From NCBI GenBank assembly GCA_900539175.1, contig UQAW01000018.1, positions 1-59,865 on the forward strand: a stretch of 59,865 bases of DNA, written 5' to 3'. Under the pieces are notes generated by a model. The model ran no database searches. It was not told the DNA's origin and saw nothing but the letters and a program-made list of their open reading frames with translations. The first letter of the stretch is position 1, and each line of letters opens with the position of its first letter. Below are positions 9,210 through 18,654 of this stretch, one piece after another. The position numbers and the translations under genes were made by a program. The stretch is from an uncultured Lachnospiraceae bacterium (GTDB lineage Bacteria > Bacillota > Clostridia > Lachnospirales > Lachnospiraceae).

Positions 9210-9685
9210 AGGTAGAGATTTATACAGATGGGGCAGCCAGAGGAAATCCGGATGGCCCGGGCGGCTATGGCTGTGTGCTTCATTATACCGACAGCAAGGG
9301 AGTTTTACACGAGCGGGAATTTTCCCAGGGGTATAAGAAAACCACGAATAACAGAATGGAACTGATGGCGGCAATCGTTGGACTGGAAGCCTTGACCCGC
9401 CCCTGTGTAGTAGAACTTTATTCGGATTCCAAATATCTGACGGATGCATTTAACCAGCATTGGATTGATGGTTGGATCAGAAAAGGGTGGAGACGTGGAA
9501 AGAATGAGCCGGTAAAGAATGTGGAACTCTGGCAGCGTCTGTTAAAGGCAACAAAACCCCACCAGGTACATTTTCACTGGGTAAAGGGACATGACGGGCA
9601 TGCGATGAATGAGCGGTGTGACCAGCTTGCAACCACTGCGGCAGATGGGCAGGATCTGCTGGATGATCCGGGAGTGCAGCCGTAA
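9206..9685 (+). CDS. rnhA: Ribonuclease HI
   Basis: Degrades the RNA strand of RNA-DNA hybrids (primers, R-loops). All four acidic catalytic residues are seen: D8 in YTDGAARGNPDG, E52 in NNRMELMA, D74 in YSDSKYLT and D139 in NERCDQLA. The flexible His is H129 in HWVKGHDG. At 159 aa it is a full-length bacterial RNase HI. The start ATG 9206 overlaps the stop of the MutS-like frame by 4 nt (ATGA), so translation was probably coupled to that gene. With the upstream TAG, coupling may be weakened. Confidence 0.95.
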   Translation: MKVEIYTDGAARGNPDGPGGYGCVLHYTDSKGVLHEREFSQGYKKTTNNRMELMAAIVGLEALTRPCVVELYSDSKYLTDAFNQHWIDGWIRKGWRRGKNEPVKNVELWQRLLKATKPHQVHFHWVKGHDGHAMNERCDQLATTAADGQDLLDDPGVQP

Positions 9686-9693
9686 AAAGAGGG

Positions 9694-9722
9694 TTGACAA
9701 ACAAAAAATCCTTTTGTATACT
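9694..9722 (+). promoter_or_regulatory. Sigma-A promoter of the tyrS T-box transcript
   Basis: TTGACA (9694-9699), 17 bp, TATACT (9717-9722). It lies just after the rnhA stop, and transcription would start near 9730. Confidence 0.85.
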
Positions 9723-9739
9723 TGCAATTATAGGAAAAG

Positions 9740-10080
9740 GCAAAGAAAAGAACAAGTAGCAATCAGGATAAACGTACAGAAAGCTGCCGGTTGATGAGAG
9801 GCGCACGTGGAACTTTTTGTGAATACCTCTTAGAGCTGCGCACCGAACGAGCCGGAGAAATCTATGCACCAGAGGGTGATGAAGATTTGGGAATCTGGTA
9901 GGCTGCGACGTGGTGACGGACGTTATAACCGTTAGGGTATCAGGTGATTTGTACAGTTAACCGGATGGAGCTGTAATTACCGATGTACTCATTGAGATGA
10001 CTGCTGTGAAACAGTCATGAAGTTGGGTGGTAACACGAAAGTATGGCTTTCGTCCTATATACAGGACGGAAGCTTTTTTG
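9740..10080 (+). promoter_or_regulatory. T-box riboswitch, tyrosine-specific, controlling tyrS
   Basis: Uncharged tRNA-Tyr binding would stabilise the antiterminator and allow tyrS transcription. In stem I the specifier loop reads GAATAC with the Tyr codon TAC at 9824-9826. The T-box bulge GGGTGGTAACACG lies at 10025-10037; its TGGT can pair with a tRNA ending ACCA. An intrinsic terminator follows: GCTTTCGTCCT and AGGACGGAAGC pair (10046-10073), then TTTTTT. All three parts are in the right order, and tyrS follows about 100 nt later. Confidence 0.9.
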
Positions 10081-10182
10081 TCATATTGGAAACTTGTATC
10101 TCCTGTATGATAAAACCCCCGATTTTTTGTTTATCTTATAGGAATCATTTTAAAAGAATTGAAAATTTGAGGAGGAACACCA

Positions 10183-11409
10183 ATGACAGTTTATGAAGAA
10201 CTGCAGGCCCGCGGATTGATCGCGCAGGTCACGGATGAAGAAGAAATTAAGGAACTTGTAAACAACGGAAAAGCTGTATTCTATATCGGTTTTGATCCTA
10301 CTGCTGACAGCCTTCACGTAGGACACTTTATGGCACTCTGTCTGATGAAACGACTTCAGATGGCGGGCAACAAACCAATTGCCCTGATCGGGGGAGGAAC
10401 CGGTATGGTGGGAGATCCTTCCGGCAGAAGCGATATGCGTCAGATGATGACCGTGGATACTATTGCGCATAACTGTGAATGCTTCAAGAAGCAGATGAGC
10501 CGTTTTATTGACTTTTCAGACGGTAAGGCCTTGATGGTCAACAATGCAGAATGGTTGACAAACCTGAATTATATTGAATTTCTGCGGGATATCGGACCGC
10601 ATTTTTCTGTAAATCGTATGCTCACGGCCGAGTGCTACAAGCAGCGTATGGAAAAAGGATTAAGCTTCCTGGAATTCAATTATATGATCATGCAGAGTTT
10701 TGATTTCTATCAGTTATTCCAGAATTATGGATGTAATATGCAGTTCGGCGGTGATGACCAGTGGAGTAATATGCTGGGAGGTACGGAACTGATCCGGAGA
10801 AAGCTGGGAAAAGACGCTTATGCCATGACGATTACCCTGCTTTTAAATTCTGAGGGTAAGAAGATGGGTAAGACCCAGTCCGGTGCTGTATGGCTGGATC
10901 CCAATAAGACTTCTCCGTTTGATTTCTACCAGTACTGGAGAAATGTGGGAGATGCCGATGTGTTGAAATGTCTCCGTATGCTGACCTTCCTGCCTCTTGA
11001 GCAGATTAATGAGATGGATCAGTGGGAAGGCAGTCAGTTGAATAAAGCAAAAGAAATTCTGGCCTATGAGCTGACAGCACTGGTACACGGTGAGGAAGAG
11101 GCAAAGAAGGCAGAGGCAGGAGCAAAGGCACTGTTTGCAGGCGGCGGGGATTCCGAGCACATGCCGACAACAGAGCTTGGTGATGAGGATTTTAAGGACG
11201 ATGGAATTGACCTGATCTCTCTTCTTCAGAAGGCAGAGCTGGTAGGAACCAGAAATGAAGGCAGACGTGCCATCGAGCAGGGCGGTGTTACGGTGGATGG
11301 AGAAAAGATTACAGATATTAAGCATATCGTGTTGAAGAGTGCGATTGGCGAAGAGGGAATCATCATCCGCAGAGGCAAAAAGAAATATAAAAAAATTTGC
11401 GTGAAGTAA
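10183..11409 (+). CDS. tyrS: Tyrosyl-tRNA synthetase
   Basis: Class I aminoacyl-tRNA synthetase charging tRNA-Tyr. The HIGH-type signature is HVGHF (residues 45-49) and the KMSKS-type loop is KMGKT (about 227-231). The last 70 residues (from ISLLQKAELVGTRNEGRRAI) form an S4 RNA-binding domain. The 408-aa length matches the bacterial family. ATG 10183 follows GGAGGA. It is expressed behind the tyrosine T-box, so it should rise when tyrosine is short. alaS follows 45 bp later and may be partly cotranscribed. Confidence 0.97.
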   Translation: MTVYEELQARGLIAQVTDEEEIKELVNNGKAVFYIGFDPTADSLHVGHFMALCLMKRLQMAGNKPIALIGGGTGMVGDPSGRSDMRQMMTVDTIAHNCECFKKQMSRFIDFSDGKALMVNNAEWLTNLNYIEFLRDIGPHFSVNRMLTAECYKQRMEKGLSFLEFNYMIMQSFDFYQLFQNYGCNMQFGGDDQWSNMLGGTELIRRKLGKDAYAMTITLLLNSEGKKMGKTQSGAVWLDPNKTSPFDFYQYWRNVGDADVLKCLRMLTFLPLEQINEMDQWEGSQLNKAKEILAYELTALVHGEEEAKKAEAGAKALFAGGGDSEHMPTTELGDEDFKDDGIDLISLLQKAELVGTRNEGRRAIEQGGVTVDGEKITDIKHIVLKSAIGEEGIIIRRGKKKYKKICVK

Positions 11410-11454
11410 TGACTTGTGATATGATGAAATATAGTCTAAGTAGGAGGAAGAGTC

Positions 11455-14094
11455 GTGAAGAAATATGGCGTAAACGAACTTCGAAGAATGTTTCTGGAAT
11501 TTTTCGAAAGTAAAGGACATCTGGCACTTAAGAGTTTTTCTCTTGTGCCGCAGAATGATAAAAGTTTATTGTTAATTAACTCCGGTATGGCACCGCTGAA
11601 ACCTTACTTTACAGGTGCGGAGATTCCGCCGCGTACCCGCGTGACAACCTGTCAGAAGTGTATTCGTACCGGCGATATTGAGAATGTGGGAAAGACCGCA
11701 CGTCACGGTACATTCTTTGAAATGTTGGGAAATTTCTCTTTCGGCGATTATTTTAAACATGAAGCAATCAGCTGGTCCTGGGAGTTTCTGACACAGGTGG
11801 TTGGACTGGATCCCGATCGTCTGTATCCGTCAGTCTATGTGGATGACGATGAGGCATTTGAAATCTGGAACAAAGAAATCGGAATTGCACCAGAGCGTAT
11901 CTTCCGTTTTGGAAAAGAGGACAATTTCTGGGAGCATGGTTCGGGACCATGCGGACCATGTTCGGAGATTTACTACGACCGCGGAGAGAAGTACGGCTGC
12001 GGAAAACCGGATTGTACGGTGGGTTGTGAATGCGATCGCTATATGGAAGTATGGAACAATGTATTTACCCAGTTTGACAATGACGGAGAGGGGCATTATA
12101 CGGAACTGGAGCATAAAAATATTGATACCGGTATGGGACTGGAACGTCTGGCAGTGGTTGTACAGGACGTAGATTCCATCTTCGATGTGGATACTGTGCA
12201 GGCTTTACGCAACAAGGTTTGCGAGGTGGCAGGTGTTACTTACGGTGAAGATCACGAAACGGATGTATCCATCCGTCTGATTACCGACCATATCCGTTCC
12301 TCGACTTTCATGATCTCTGACGGTATTATGCCCACCAATGAGGGAAGGGGATATGTGCTGCGCCGCCTGATCCGCCGTGCTGCCCGTCATGGAAGACTTC
12401 TGGGCATTGATCACAGATTTCTGGCAGATTTAAGCGCATCTGTGATTGAAGGAAGCAAGGATGGATATCCGGAACTGGAAGAAAAGAAAGAGTTTATCTT
12501 CAATGTATTGAACAATGAGGAAAATCAGTTCAATAAGACTATCGATCAGGGGCTTAAGATTCTTTCCGACCTGGAAGAGAAGATGGAAAAAGACGGGGTC
12601 AAAGTTTTAGGCGGTGAAGATGCATTTAAATTATATGATACGTATGGATTCCCGATGGATCTGACCAGAGAGATACTGGAGGAAAAGGGATATCAGATAG
12701 ACGAAGATGGTTTCCAGAAAGCGATGGAAGAGCAGCGCGTCAGAGCAAGAGAGGCACGGGAAGTAAGCAATTACATGGGGGCAGATGCTACTGTTTACGA
12801 TCAGATTGACCCGGCGATTACCACGGAGTTCATGGGTTATGATCATCTTTCCTATGAGTCAAAAGTTACGGTTCTGACCACAGAAACGGAATTGGTCGAT
12901 GCGTTGATGGAAGGTCAGAAGGGTACTATTATCGTTGAGCAGACTCCATTTTATGCGACGATGGGTGGGCAGATTGGTGACTGCGGAATAATCCGTACCA
13001 ATCATGGAACCTTCGAAGTGGAAGAGACGGTGAAACTGCGCGGCGGCAAATACGGTCATGTGGGAGTTATGACCACCGGTATGATTTCTGTAGGGGAAGA
13101 CGTAACACTGGAAGTTTCCACAGATGCCAGAAAGTCAACGGAGAAGAATCATAGTGCTACGCACCTGCTGCAGAAAGCTTTAAAGACCATTCTTGGCAGT
13201 CATGTGGAGCAGAAGGGGTCTCTGGTAACACCTACCAGACTGCGTTTTGACTTTTCGCATTTTGCTGCAATGACGGCAGAAGAGCTGCAGAAGGCAGAAG
13301 ATTTGGTGAATCAGGAAATTCAGGCACAGCTGGAAGTCCGTACAGATATCATGAACATTGAGGATGCAAAGAAATCCGGTGCTATGGCGCTGTTCGGCGA
13401 AAAGTACGGCGACAGTGTGCGCGTGGTATCTATGGGAGATTTTTCCAGAGAACTCTGTGGAGGTACTCATGTTCATAACACCAGAGAAATCATGCTCTTT
13501 AAGATTGTATCAGAATCCGGCGTTGCCGCAGGTGTCCGCCGTATCGAGGCGCTGACAGGAAGCGGCGTTCTTGCATACTACAAGGAGCAGGAAACAGCCC
13601 TTGCACGCGCTGCAAAGGAATTGAAATGCAGTCCTTCGGAAGTGACAGAAAAGATTGCACATCTGCAGGTGGAGCTGAAGAGTCTGCATAGTGAGAACGA
13701 GTCACTGAAGAGCAAGATGGCTCAGAACTCTCTTGGAGATGTAATGAATAAAGTTCAGGAAATCAAGGGTGTGAAGCTGTTGGCAGTTTCCGTACCGGAG
13801 GTTGATATGAACGGGCTTCGTGATCTGGGTGATCAGTTGAAGGAGAAGTTGGGAGAAGGTGTTGTAGTGCTGGCATCAGCAAAAGGCGGAAAGGTCAGCC
13901 TTCTGTCCATGGTAACCGATGGTGCGCAGAAGATGGGAGCCCACGCAGGAAATCTGATCAAAGCAATTGCAGCTGTTGTCGGAGGCGGCGGCGGCGGACG
14001 TCCGAATATGGCGCAGGCCGGCGGTAAAGACCCATCCAAAATTGATGAAGCAATTGGAAAGGCAGCAGAGGTTCTGGAAAGTCAGATAAAATAA
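11455..14094 (+). CDS. alaS: Alanyl-tRNA synthetase
   Basis: Class II synthetase charging tRNA-Ala, with editing of misactivated Ser/Gly. The N-terminal catalytic domain is clear (NSGMAPLKPYFTG, FFEMLGNFSFGDYFK). The editing-domain metal site shows HSATH (from about residue 565) and CGGTH (about 668-672). A C-terminal C-Ala domain ends in the glycine-rich GGGGGGRPNMAQAGG region. At 879 aa it is full length. The start is GTG 11455 preceded by AGGAGGAAGAG. No T-box is seen in its 45-bp upstream gap, so expression may come partly from the tyrS transcript. Confidence 0.97.
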   Translation: MKKYGVNELRRMFLEFFESKGHLALKSFSLVPQNDKSLLLINSGMAPLKPYFTGAEIPPRTRVTTCQKCIRTGDIENVGKTARHGTFFEMLGNFSFGDYFKHEAISWSWEFLTQVVGLDPDRLYPSVYVDDDEAFEIWNKEIGIAPERIFRFGKEDNFWEHGSGPCGPCSEIYYDRGEKYGCGKPDCTVGCECDRYMEVWNNVFTQFDNDGEGHYTELEHKNIDTGMGLERLAVVVQDVDSIFDVDTVQALRNKVCEVAGVTYGEDHETDVSIRLITDHIRSSTFMISDGIMPTNEGRGYVLRRLIRRAARHGRLLGIDHRFLADLSASVIEGSKDGYPELEEKKEFIFNVLNNEENQFNKTIDQGLKILSDLEEKMEKDGVKVLGGEDAFKLYDTYGFPMDLTREILEEKGYQIDEDGFQKAMEEQRVRAREAREVSNYMGADATVYDQIDPAITTEFMGYDHLSYESKVTVLTTETELVDALMEGQKGTIIVEQTPFYATMGGQIGDCGIIRTNHGTFEVEETVKLRGGKYGHVGVMTTGMISVGEDVTLEVSTDARKSTEKNHSATHLLQKALKTILGSHVEQKGSLVTPTRLRFDFSHFAAMTAEELQKAEDLVNQEIQAQLEVRTDIMNIEDAKKSGAMALFGEKYGDSVRVVSMGDFSRELCGGTHVHNTREIMLFKIVSESGVAAGVRRIEALTGSGVLAYYKEQETALARAAKELKCSPSEVTEKIAHLQVELKSLHSENESLKSKMAQNSLGDVMNKVQEIKGVKLLAVSVPEVDMNGLRDLGDQLKEKLGEGVVVLASAKGGKVSLLSMVTDGAQKMGAHAGNLIKAIAAVVGGGGGGRPNMAQAGGKDPSKIDEAIGKAAEVLESQIK

Positions 14095-14128
14095 AATTAA
14101 AATTTCTGAACAAATATTGGAAAAATAG

Positions 14129-14156
14129 TTGACGAACGAAAAAAATCTGATATAAT
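14129..14156 (+). promoter_or_regulatory. Sigma-A promoter of rpsU
   Basis: TTGACG (14129-14134), 16 bp, TATAAT (14151-14156), about 75 nt ahead of rpsU. The leader contains GGAGGGAGG. Confidence 0.75.
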
Positions 14157-14233
14157 AATTCTAGTGCAAAAAAATACCCAAACAGTTGTATTTAAGCACA
14201 ATCTACAACTGGAGGGAGGTTAGGTGTGAGTCT

Positions 14234-14410
14234 ATGTCAAATGTAATCGTTAAAGAAAACGAGACGTTGGATAGCGCTTTACGCAGATTTAAGCGTAGCT
14301 GTGCGAAAGCAGGCATTCAGCAGGAAATCCGCAAGAGAGAGCATTACGAGAAACCAAGCGTTCGTCGTAAAAAGAAATCTGAAGCTGCTAGAAAGCGTAA
14401 ATATAATTAA
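14234..14410 (+). CDS. rpsU: 30S ribosomal protein S21
   Basis: A 58-aa, strongly basic protein of the small subunit. It has the family start SNVIVKENETLDSALRRFKR and a C-terminal Lys/Arg cluster RRKKKSEAARKRKYN. The chosen start is ATG 14234. A longer frame from 14186 would add 16 residues over the leader and is rejected. The gene has its own promoter and a following hairpin. Confidence 0.96.
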   Translation: MSNVIVKENETLDSALRRFKRSCAKAGIQQEIRKREHYEKPSVRRKKKSEAARKRKYN

Positions 14411-14422
14411 TGTGCTGATTTT

Positions 14423-14456
14423 GAGGCTGCCGCAAGTTTTGTGGCAGCCTCTTGTC
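14423..14456 (+). terminator. Terminator after rpsU
   Basis: GAGGCTGCC (14423-14431) pairs with GGCAGCCTC (14443-14451), followed by the weak T-rich tract TTGTCGTCT. The stem is strong and the U tract poor. Confidence 0.6.
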
Positions 14457-14539
14457 GTCTCTGAAATTCGGGCGATTATGCGGCGGAGTTTGCTTTTGAC
14501 AAGATGCAGTTTACATATTGATAGAGAAGTAGGTGAAAG

Positions 14540-16075
14540 ATGAAGAAATTATTTCGTTTCATGTCGAACAGGGTGGTTCTGGTTGCTCTGGTTTTATTCC
14601 TCCAGCTTATGTGGTTCGTGGGAATTGGATATTTCCTGAATGACAGATCTATATATTTTAATGTGGCAATTCGTGTCATTGCATTTATCACGGTCTTATG
14701 GCTGGTAAATCAGAGGATTAATCCTTCCTATAAGTTAATCTGGACCATAGTGATTCTGACATTTCCGATTATCGGAATTATTCTATATTTTGGCATGGGA
14801 AAATCCAGAATCGCCAGACGTTTTTGTCATGAGTATGAACGGGTCTTGCGGATGCAGGGGAGTATTCTGGAAGAAAAGAAGGAAGACCGCAGGGCTCTGA
14901 GACGCAGCAGTAAGATGGCATCTAATCAGTCTGTTTATCTGAGAGATTATGCAGACTCGCCGGTGTATCAGAATACGATTACAGAGTATTACCCGGTGGG
15001 AGAGGACTGGTTTGAAAAATATCTGGAAGAACTGAAAAAGGCAGAACATTATATTTTTATGGAATATTTCATCATTGCAGACGGCTATATGTGGGATACG
15101 ATACGGGAAATTCTGGAGAAGAAGGCTGCTGAAGGTGTAGATATCCGTCTGATTTATGATGATTTTGGATGCATTACTACAATGCCCCCTAAATTTTATA
15201 AAGATTTGCAGGCAAAAGGAATTAAGTGTGCAGCTTTTAATACCGTAAGACCATTATTAAATATCGTTTTGAATAACCGGGATCACAGAAAGATTATGGT
15301 GATTGATGGTCATACGGCATTTACCGGAGGAATTAATCTGGCGGATGAATATATTAATCAAAAAGAAAGATTCGGACACTGGAAGGACTCAGGGGTTTAT
15401 CTTCATGGTGAGGCAGTATGGAACTTTACGGTCATGTTTCTTAGAATGTGGTCTGTGATTACCAGAATGGATTGTGATTTTGAAACATTTCGTCCCCACA
15501 AGTATCATCTGGAAACCTTTGAGAAAGATGGATTTGTGCAGCCATACGGTGATATTCCTATGGATGATGAGACTGTGGGTGAACATGTATATCTGAATAT
15601 CATCAGTCAGGCAAAGGATTATCTGTATATTTTTACGCCATATCTGATTGTTGATAATGAGACGATGAAAGCGCTCTGTCTCAGTGCAAAGCGCGGCGTG
15701 GATGTCCGGATTATGACGCCGGGTATTCCGGATAAAAAAATGGTATTTTTATTGACGCAGTCTTATTATGAAGAATTACTGGATGCGGGAGTCCGCATTT
15801 ACCAATATTCTCCTGGGTTTCTTCATTCGAAAAGCTTTGTCAGTGATGATAAAATTGCGGTGGTTGGTACGATTAATCTGGATTACCGGAGTTTGTATCT
15901 TCATTTTGAGTGCGGTGTCTGGATGTATCAGACAAGATCTGTGGATCAGGTAAAGCAGGACTTTCTGGATACCCTTGAAGTCTCCAGGGAAATCACCCTG
16001 GAATTCTGTCGGAATCGTAATATTGCTGTTCGTGCTGCACAGAGTATTCTTAGACTGATAGCACCGTTGCTGTAA
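14540..16075 (+). CDS. cls: Cardiolipin synthase (phospholipase D family)
   Basis: Membrane enzyme that condenses two phosphatidylglycerols into cardiolipin. Two N-terminal hydrophobic helices (about residues 8-30 and 38-84 with a break) are followed by two HKD motifs. The first is HRKIMVIDGHTAFTGGINLA (about residue 250); the second is HSKSFVSDDKIAVVGTINLD (about 428). At 511 aa it is typical for Cls. ATG 14540 follows AGGTGAAAG. It is monocistronic by spacing: rpsU terminates before it and the next gene is about 150 bp away. Confidence 0.92.
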   Translation: MKKLFRFMSNRVVLVALVLFLQLMWFVGIGYFLNDRSIYFNVAIRVIAFITVLWLVNQRINPSYKLIWTIVILTFPIIGIILYFGMGKSRIARRFCHEYERVLRMQGSILEEKKEDRRALRRSSKMASNQSVYLRDYADSPVYQNTITEYYPVGEDWFEKYLEELKKAEHYIFMEYFIIADGYMWDTIREILEKKAAEGVDIRLIYDDFGCITTMPPKFYKDLQAKGIKCAAFNTVRPLLNIVLNNRDHRKIMVIDGHTAFTGGINLADEYINQKERFGHWKDSGVYLHGEAVWNFTVMFLRMWSVITRMDCDFETFRPHKYHLETFEKDGFVQPYGDIPMDDETVGEHVYLNIISQAKDYLYIFTPYLIVDNETMKALCLSAKRGVDVRIMTPGIPDKKMVFLLTQSYYEELLDAGVRIYQYSPGFLHSKSFVSDDKIAVVGTINLDYRSLYLHFECGVWMYQTRSVDQVKQDFLDTLEVSREITLEFCRNRNIAVRAAQSILRLIAPLL

Positions 16076-16226
16076 AAAAGTGAAGATTCTTTTAATAATT
16101 CTTAATATCAGGAGAATTCAGTAGCGAAGCAAAGGAAAGTATGATATGATTAGCGCATCCAAAAAGAAGTACTGATTTGTGTATCTTACAATACGGCAGA
16201 AAAATAAAAGGGAGGAAACCTTATAT

Positions 16227-16820
16227 ATGTTGACAAAGACAATAGCATTATTCGGAACAGATATCTATCATGTGCTGTTCTGGTTTGTGTGTTACTGTAT
16301 GATGGGATGGCTTGTGGAGTCTATTTATATGTCTATTTGCAATAAAAAGATTACAAACCGTGGTTTTATGTACGGACCATTCTGTCCGATCTACGGATTT
16401 GGTGCATTGATGGTGTATTTCCTGCTGCGTCCGATCAGCCATAATCTTGTTTTGACTTATTTTGTCGGAAGTCTGGTGGCAACTGTCTTTGAATTTTTGA
16501 CAGCCCGTCTTATGCAGTATCTTTTCGGACAAGTCTGGTGGGATTATACGGATAAGCCTTTTAATTATCGTGGTATTTTGTGTCTGGAAAGTACAATTGC
16601 ATGGGGATTCTATACAATTATTATGTTTCAATTTTTACAAAGAGGAGTGGCCTGGTTCACAGAACAGGTGCCTTTTGCGGTTGGAGTCCGGCTTCTGCCA
16701 GCCATCTATCTGGTAGCGGTTACCGATCTGGTGGTACATATTATGATTGCCAAAAAAGAGTACATGCCGGAAAGAATCGGTAATTTCCTTGATAATATCC
16801 AGAGTCTGACGACACGATAA
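16227..16820 (+). CDS. CmpB-like putative ABC-transporter permease (PF06541-type)
   Basis: A 197-aa membrane protein with five or more hydrophobic segments. It resembles the family annotated as putative ABC transporter type CmpB, whose function is not established. Recognisable parts are the WLVESIYMSICNKKITNRGF region near residue 25, the GPFCPIYGFGAL segment, and an ARLMQYLFGQVWWDY-like loop. The start is ATG 16227, ten bases after GGGAGGAAA; an earlier in-frame codon lacks a ribosome-binding site. There is no ATPase gene beside it, so transport is not supported by context. A 19-bp perfect hairpin follows. Confidence 0.72.
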   Translation: MLTKTIALFGTDIYHVLFWFVCYCMMGWLVESIYMSICNKKITNRGFMYGPFCPIYGFGALMVYFLLRPISHNLVLTYFVGSLVATVFEFLTARLMQYLFGQVWWDYTDKPFNYRGILCLESTIAWGFYTIIMFQFLQRGVAWFTEQVPFAVGVRLLPAIYLVAVTDLVVHIMIAKKEYMPERIGNFLDNIQSLTTR

Positions 16821-16878
16821 GAAGGGTGACCGACATTTTTTAAGTTTGAATTAGATAAACTGCGAAAAGTCAGGAATT

Positions 16879-16925
16879 ATTATGGCGGAGCAGGTTCGAA
16901 GTTATTGAACCTGCTCCGCCATAAT
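16879..16925 (+). terminator. Long perfect hairpin, probable terminator
   Basis: ATTATGGCGGAGCAGGTTC (16879-16897) is perfectly complementary to 16907-16925, with a 9-nt loop. The flanks are TGTTTG rather than a strong U run. It could stop transcription from either side or act as an RNA-stability hairpin. Confidence 0.55.
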
Positions 16926-17007
16926 TGTTTGTTTCCTGTGGTTTTGTTATCATGTTTTTTTTATTGCAATCATAAAATGAGATAGAACGAAGGTATATGG
17001 AGTGAAC

Positions 17008-18177
17008 ATGAAAAAGTTCCTGATTGTATTACTGACGCTGGTGTTGATAATTCCGTCTCAATGTATGGAGGTTCGGGCGGATCTGGAACTGGCATCGCCA
17101 AGTGTGGTTCTGATGGAATCCAGTACAGGGCAGATTCTCTATGAGAAAAATGCAGACGAGCAGAGAAGTCCTGCCAGTATCACGAAAATCATGACATTAA
17201 TTTTGATTTTTGATGAGTTGGAGAAAGGAACGCTGGAACTGACTGACCAGGTGACGACCAGTGCCCATGCCAAAAGTATGGGTGGTTCTCAGGTGTTTCT
17301 GGAAGAAGGGGAGCAACAGTCAGTAGAAACTTTGATTAAGTGTATTGTCATAGCGTCGGGGAATGATGCTTCCGTGACGATGGCAGAGCATATTGCGGGG
17401 AGTGAACCGGAGTTTGTCTCACGGATGAATGCACGGGCAAAAGAACTGGGAATGGAGCATACGAATTTTGAAGATTGCTGTGGACTTACTGATTCTTCTA
17501 ATCATTATACAACTGCACATGATGTGGCTTTGATGTCCAGAGAGTTGATCACACATTATCCTCAGATTTTAAATTATTCTTCTATCTGGATGGAAGATAT
17601 CACTCATGTAACGCGGCAGGGATCAAAACCATTTACACTGTCTAACACAAATAAACTGGTTCGCAGCTATGAAGGCTGTATCGGATTGAAGACAGGGAGT
17701 ACAAGTACCGCCAAGTACTGTGTTTCTGCCGTTGCAGAGCGGGACGGCATTCGAATGTTAGCGGTGGTGATGGGAGCCCCTGATTATAAGGTGCGGTTTT
17801 CGGATGCGGCTTCTATGCTTAATTACGGGTTTGGTATCTGTAAATTATATGTGGATGAAAATCAGAATCAGGACGGACTGGATAGAATTGAAGTGAAGGG
17901 GGGGACAGAAAAGAGGGTCAGTTGTACATATGAGAGTGAATTTCGTTATCTTGACACAGAAGGTAAGGCATTGGATCAGATTGAAAAAGTGATACAGGTG
18001 CCGAAACATGTGAAGGCACCCGTTAAAAAGGGGGAGAGAGCGGGGAAAGCGGTCTATACGTTGGATGGAAAAGAGATTGGGTCAGTGAATCTGCTTTATG
18101 GAGAGGATGTAGAAAAAGCTGGTTATATGCATTGCGTCAAAGAAGTGTGGGGAGCGTTTTTGACGAAAATGCAGTGA
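17008..18177 (+). CDS. D-alanyl-D-alanine carboxypeptidase (PBP5/DacF family)
   Basis: Trims the terminal D-Ala from peptidoglycan stem peptides outside the membrane. A signal peptide (residues 1-22) is followed by the three penicillin-binding motifs: SITK (near 57), SGN (near 118) and KTGS (near 229). The C-terminal part after residue about 290 fits a PBP5-type beta domain. The family is often sporulation-linked (DacF/DacB), but this gene alone does not show that. The start is ATG 17008, seven bases after GGAG; GTG 17002 is too close to it. Confidence 0.92.
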   Translation: MKKFLIVLLTLVLIIPSQCMEVRADLELASPSVVLMESSTGQILYEKNADEQRSPASITKIMTLILIFDELEKGTLELTDQVTTSAHAKSMGGSQVFLEEGEQQSVETLIKCIVIASGNDASVTMAEHIAGSEPEFVSRMNARAKELGMEHTNFEDCCGLTDSSNHYTTAHDVALMSRELITHYPQILNYSSIWMEDITHVTRQGSKPFTLSNTNKLVRSYEGCIGLKTGSTSTAKYCVSAVAERDGIRMLAVVMGAPDYKVRFSDAASMLNYGFGICKLYVDENQNQDGLDRIEVKGGTEKRVSCTYESEFRYLDTEGKALDQIEKVIQVPKHVKAPVKKGERAGKAVYTLDGKEIGSVNLLYGEDVEKAGYMHCVKEVWGAFLTKMQ

Positions 18178-18197
18178 ATGGGGACGGACGGGCGATT

Positions 18198-18472
18198 GCC
18201 ACTGCATACCCCTCCGGCATCGGCAGTGCACACGGGTCTGGGCGGGCTTCGACCTTAACGGGTTCTAATGGAAGTCAGCCGTGGTTTTACGGAAGCGGGG
18301 CAATTCAGCGCAAAATCTGATGATTTTGCACTTCAGTGCCCCTTGGAATCGGGTCCGGCATACCCGATTCCATCCGTAAAGCCGCGGCTGACTTCCATAA
18401 GAACCCGTAAAAGGTCTGCAGATGCCCAGACCCGTGTGTGCACTGCCGATGCCGGAGGGGACATGCAGTGGC
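18198..18472. repeat. 275-nt fold-back element (giant imperfect hairpin)
   Basis: The left arm (18198-18317) and right arm (18322-18472) are reverse complements along almost their whole length. GCCACTGCAT pairs with ATGCAGTGGC. CTCCGGCATCGGCAGTGC, ACGGGTCTGGGC, GGAAGTCAGCCG, TTTACGGA, GGGGC and GCAAAATC all find partners in order. The right arm holds an extra small hairpin (GAATCGGGT.../...ACCCGATTC). The element is GC-rich, lies between the carboxypeptidase stop and the Dlt-like operon, and has no convincing coding frame. It may be a repeat family member or a structured RNA; the family is not recognised. Confidence 0.85.
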
Positions 18473-18654
18473 GCCGCCCTGGGATTTAAGTGTGGTTGGG
18501 GGATGGGGGAAAGTGAAGAGAGGCGTTCAGTATGGGAAATTGTTTGGAGTTGAGAGAAAGTAATAAATTTGTAAGAAAGAACACAGATTATTCTTAAAAT
18601 TGTCTGTTATAATCAGTTGAGAGTTGGGGAATATGTTTGGAGGAAGAGGGGATT

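Noticed and set aside
18132..18489. Two plus-strand frames of 62 and 73 codons
   Set aside because: They fall in the fold-back element and owe their length to its GC-rich composition.
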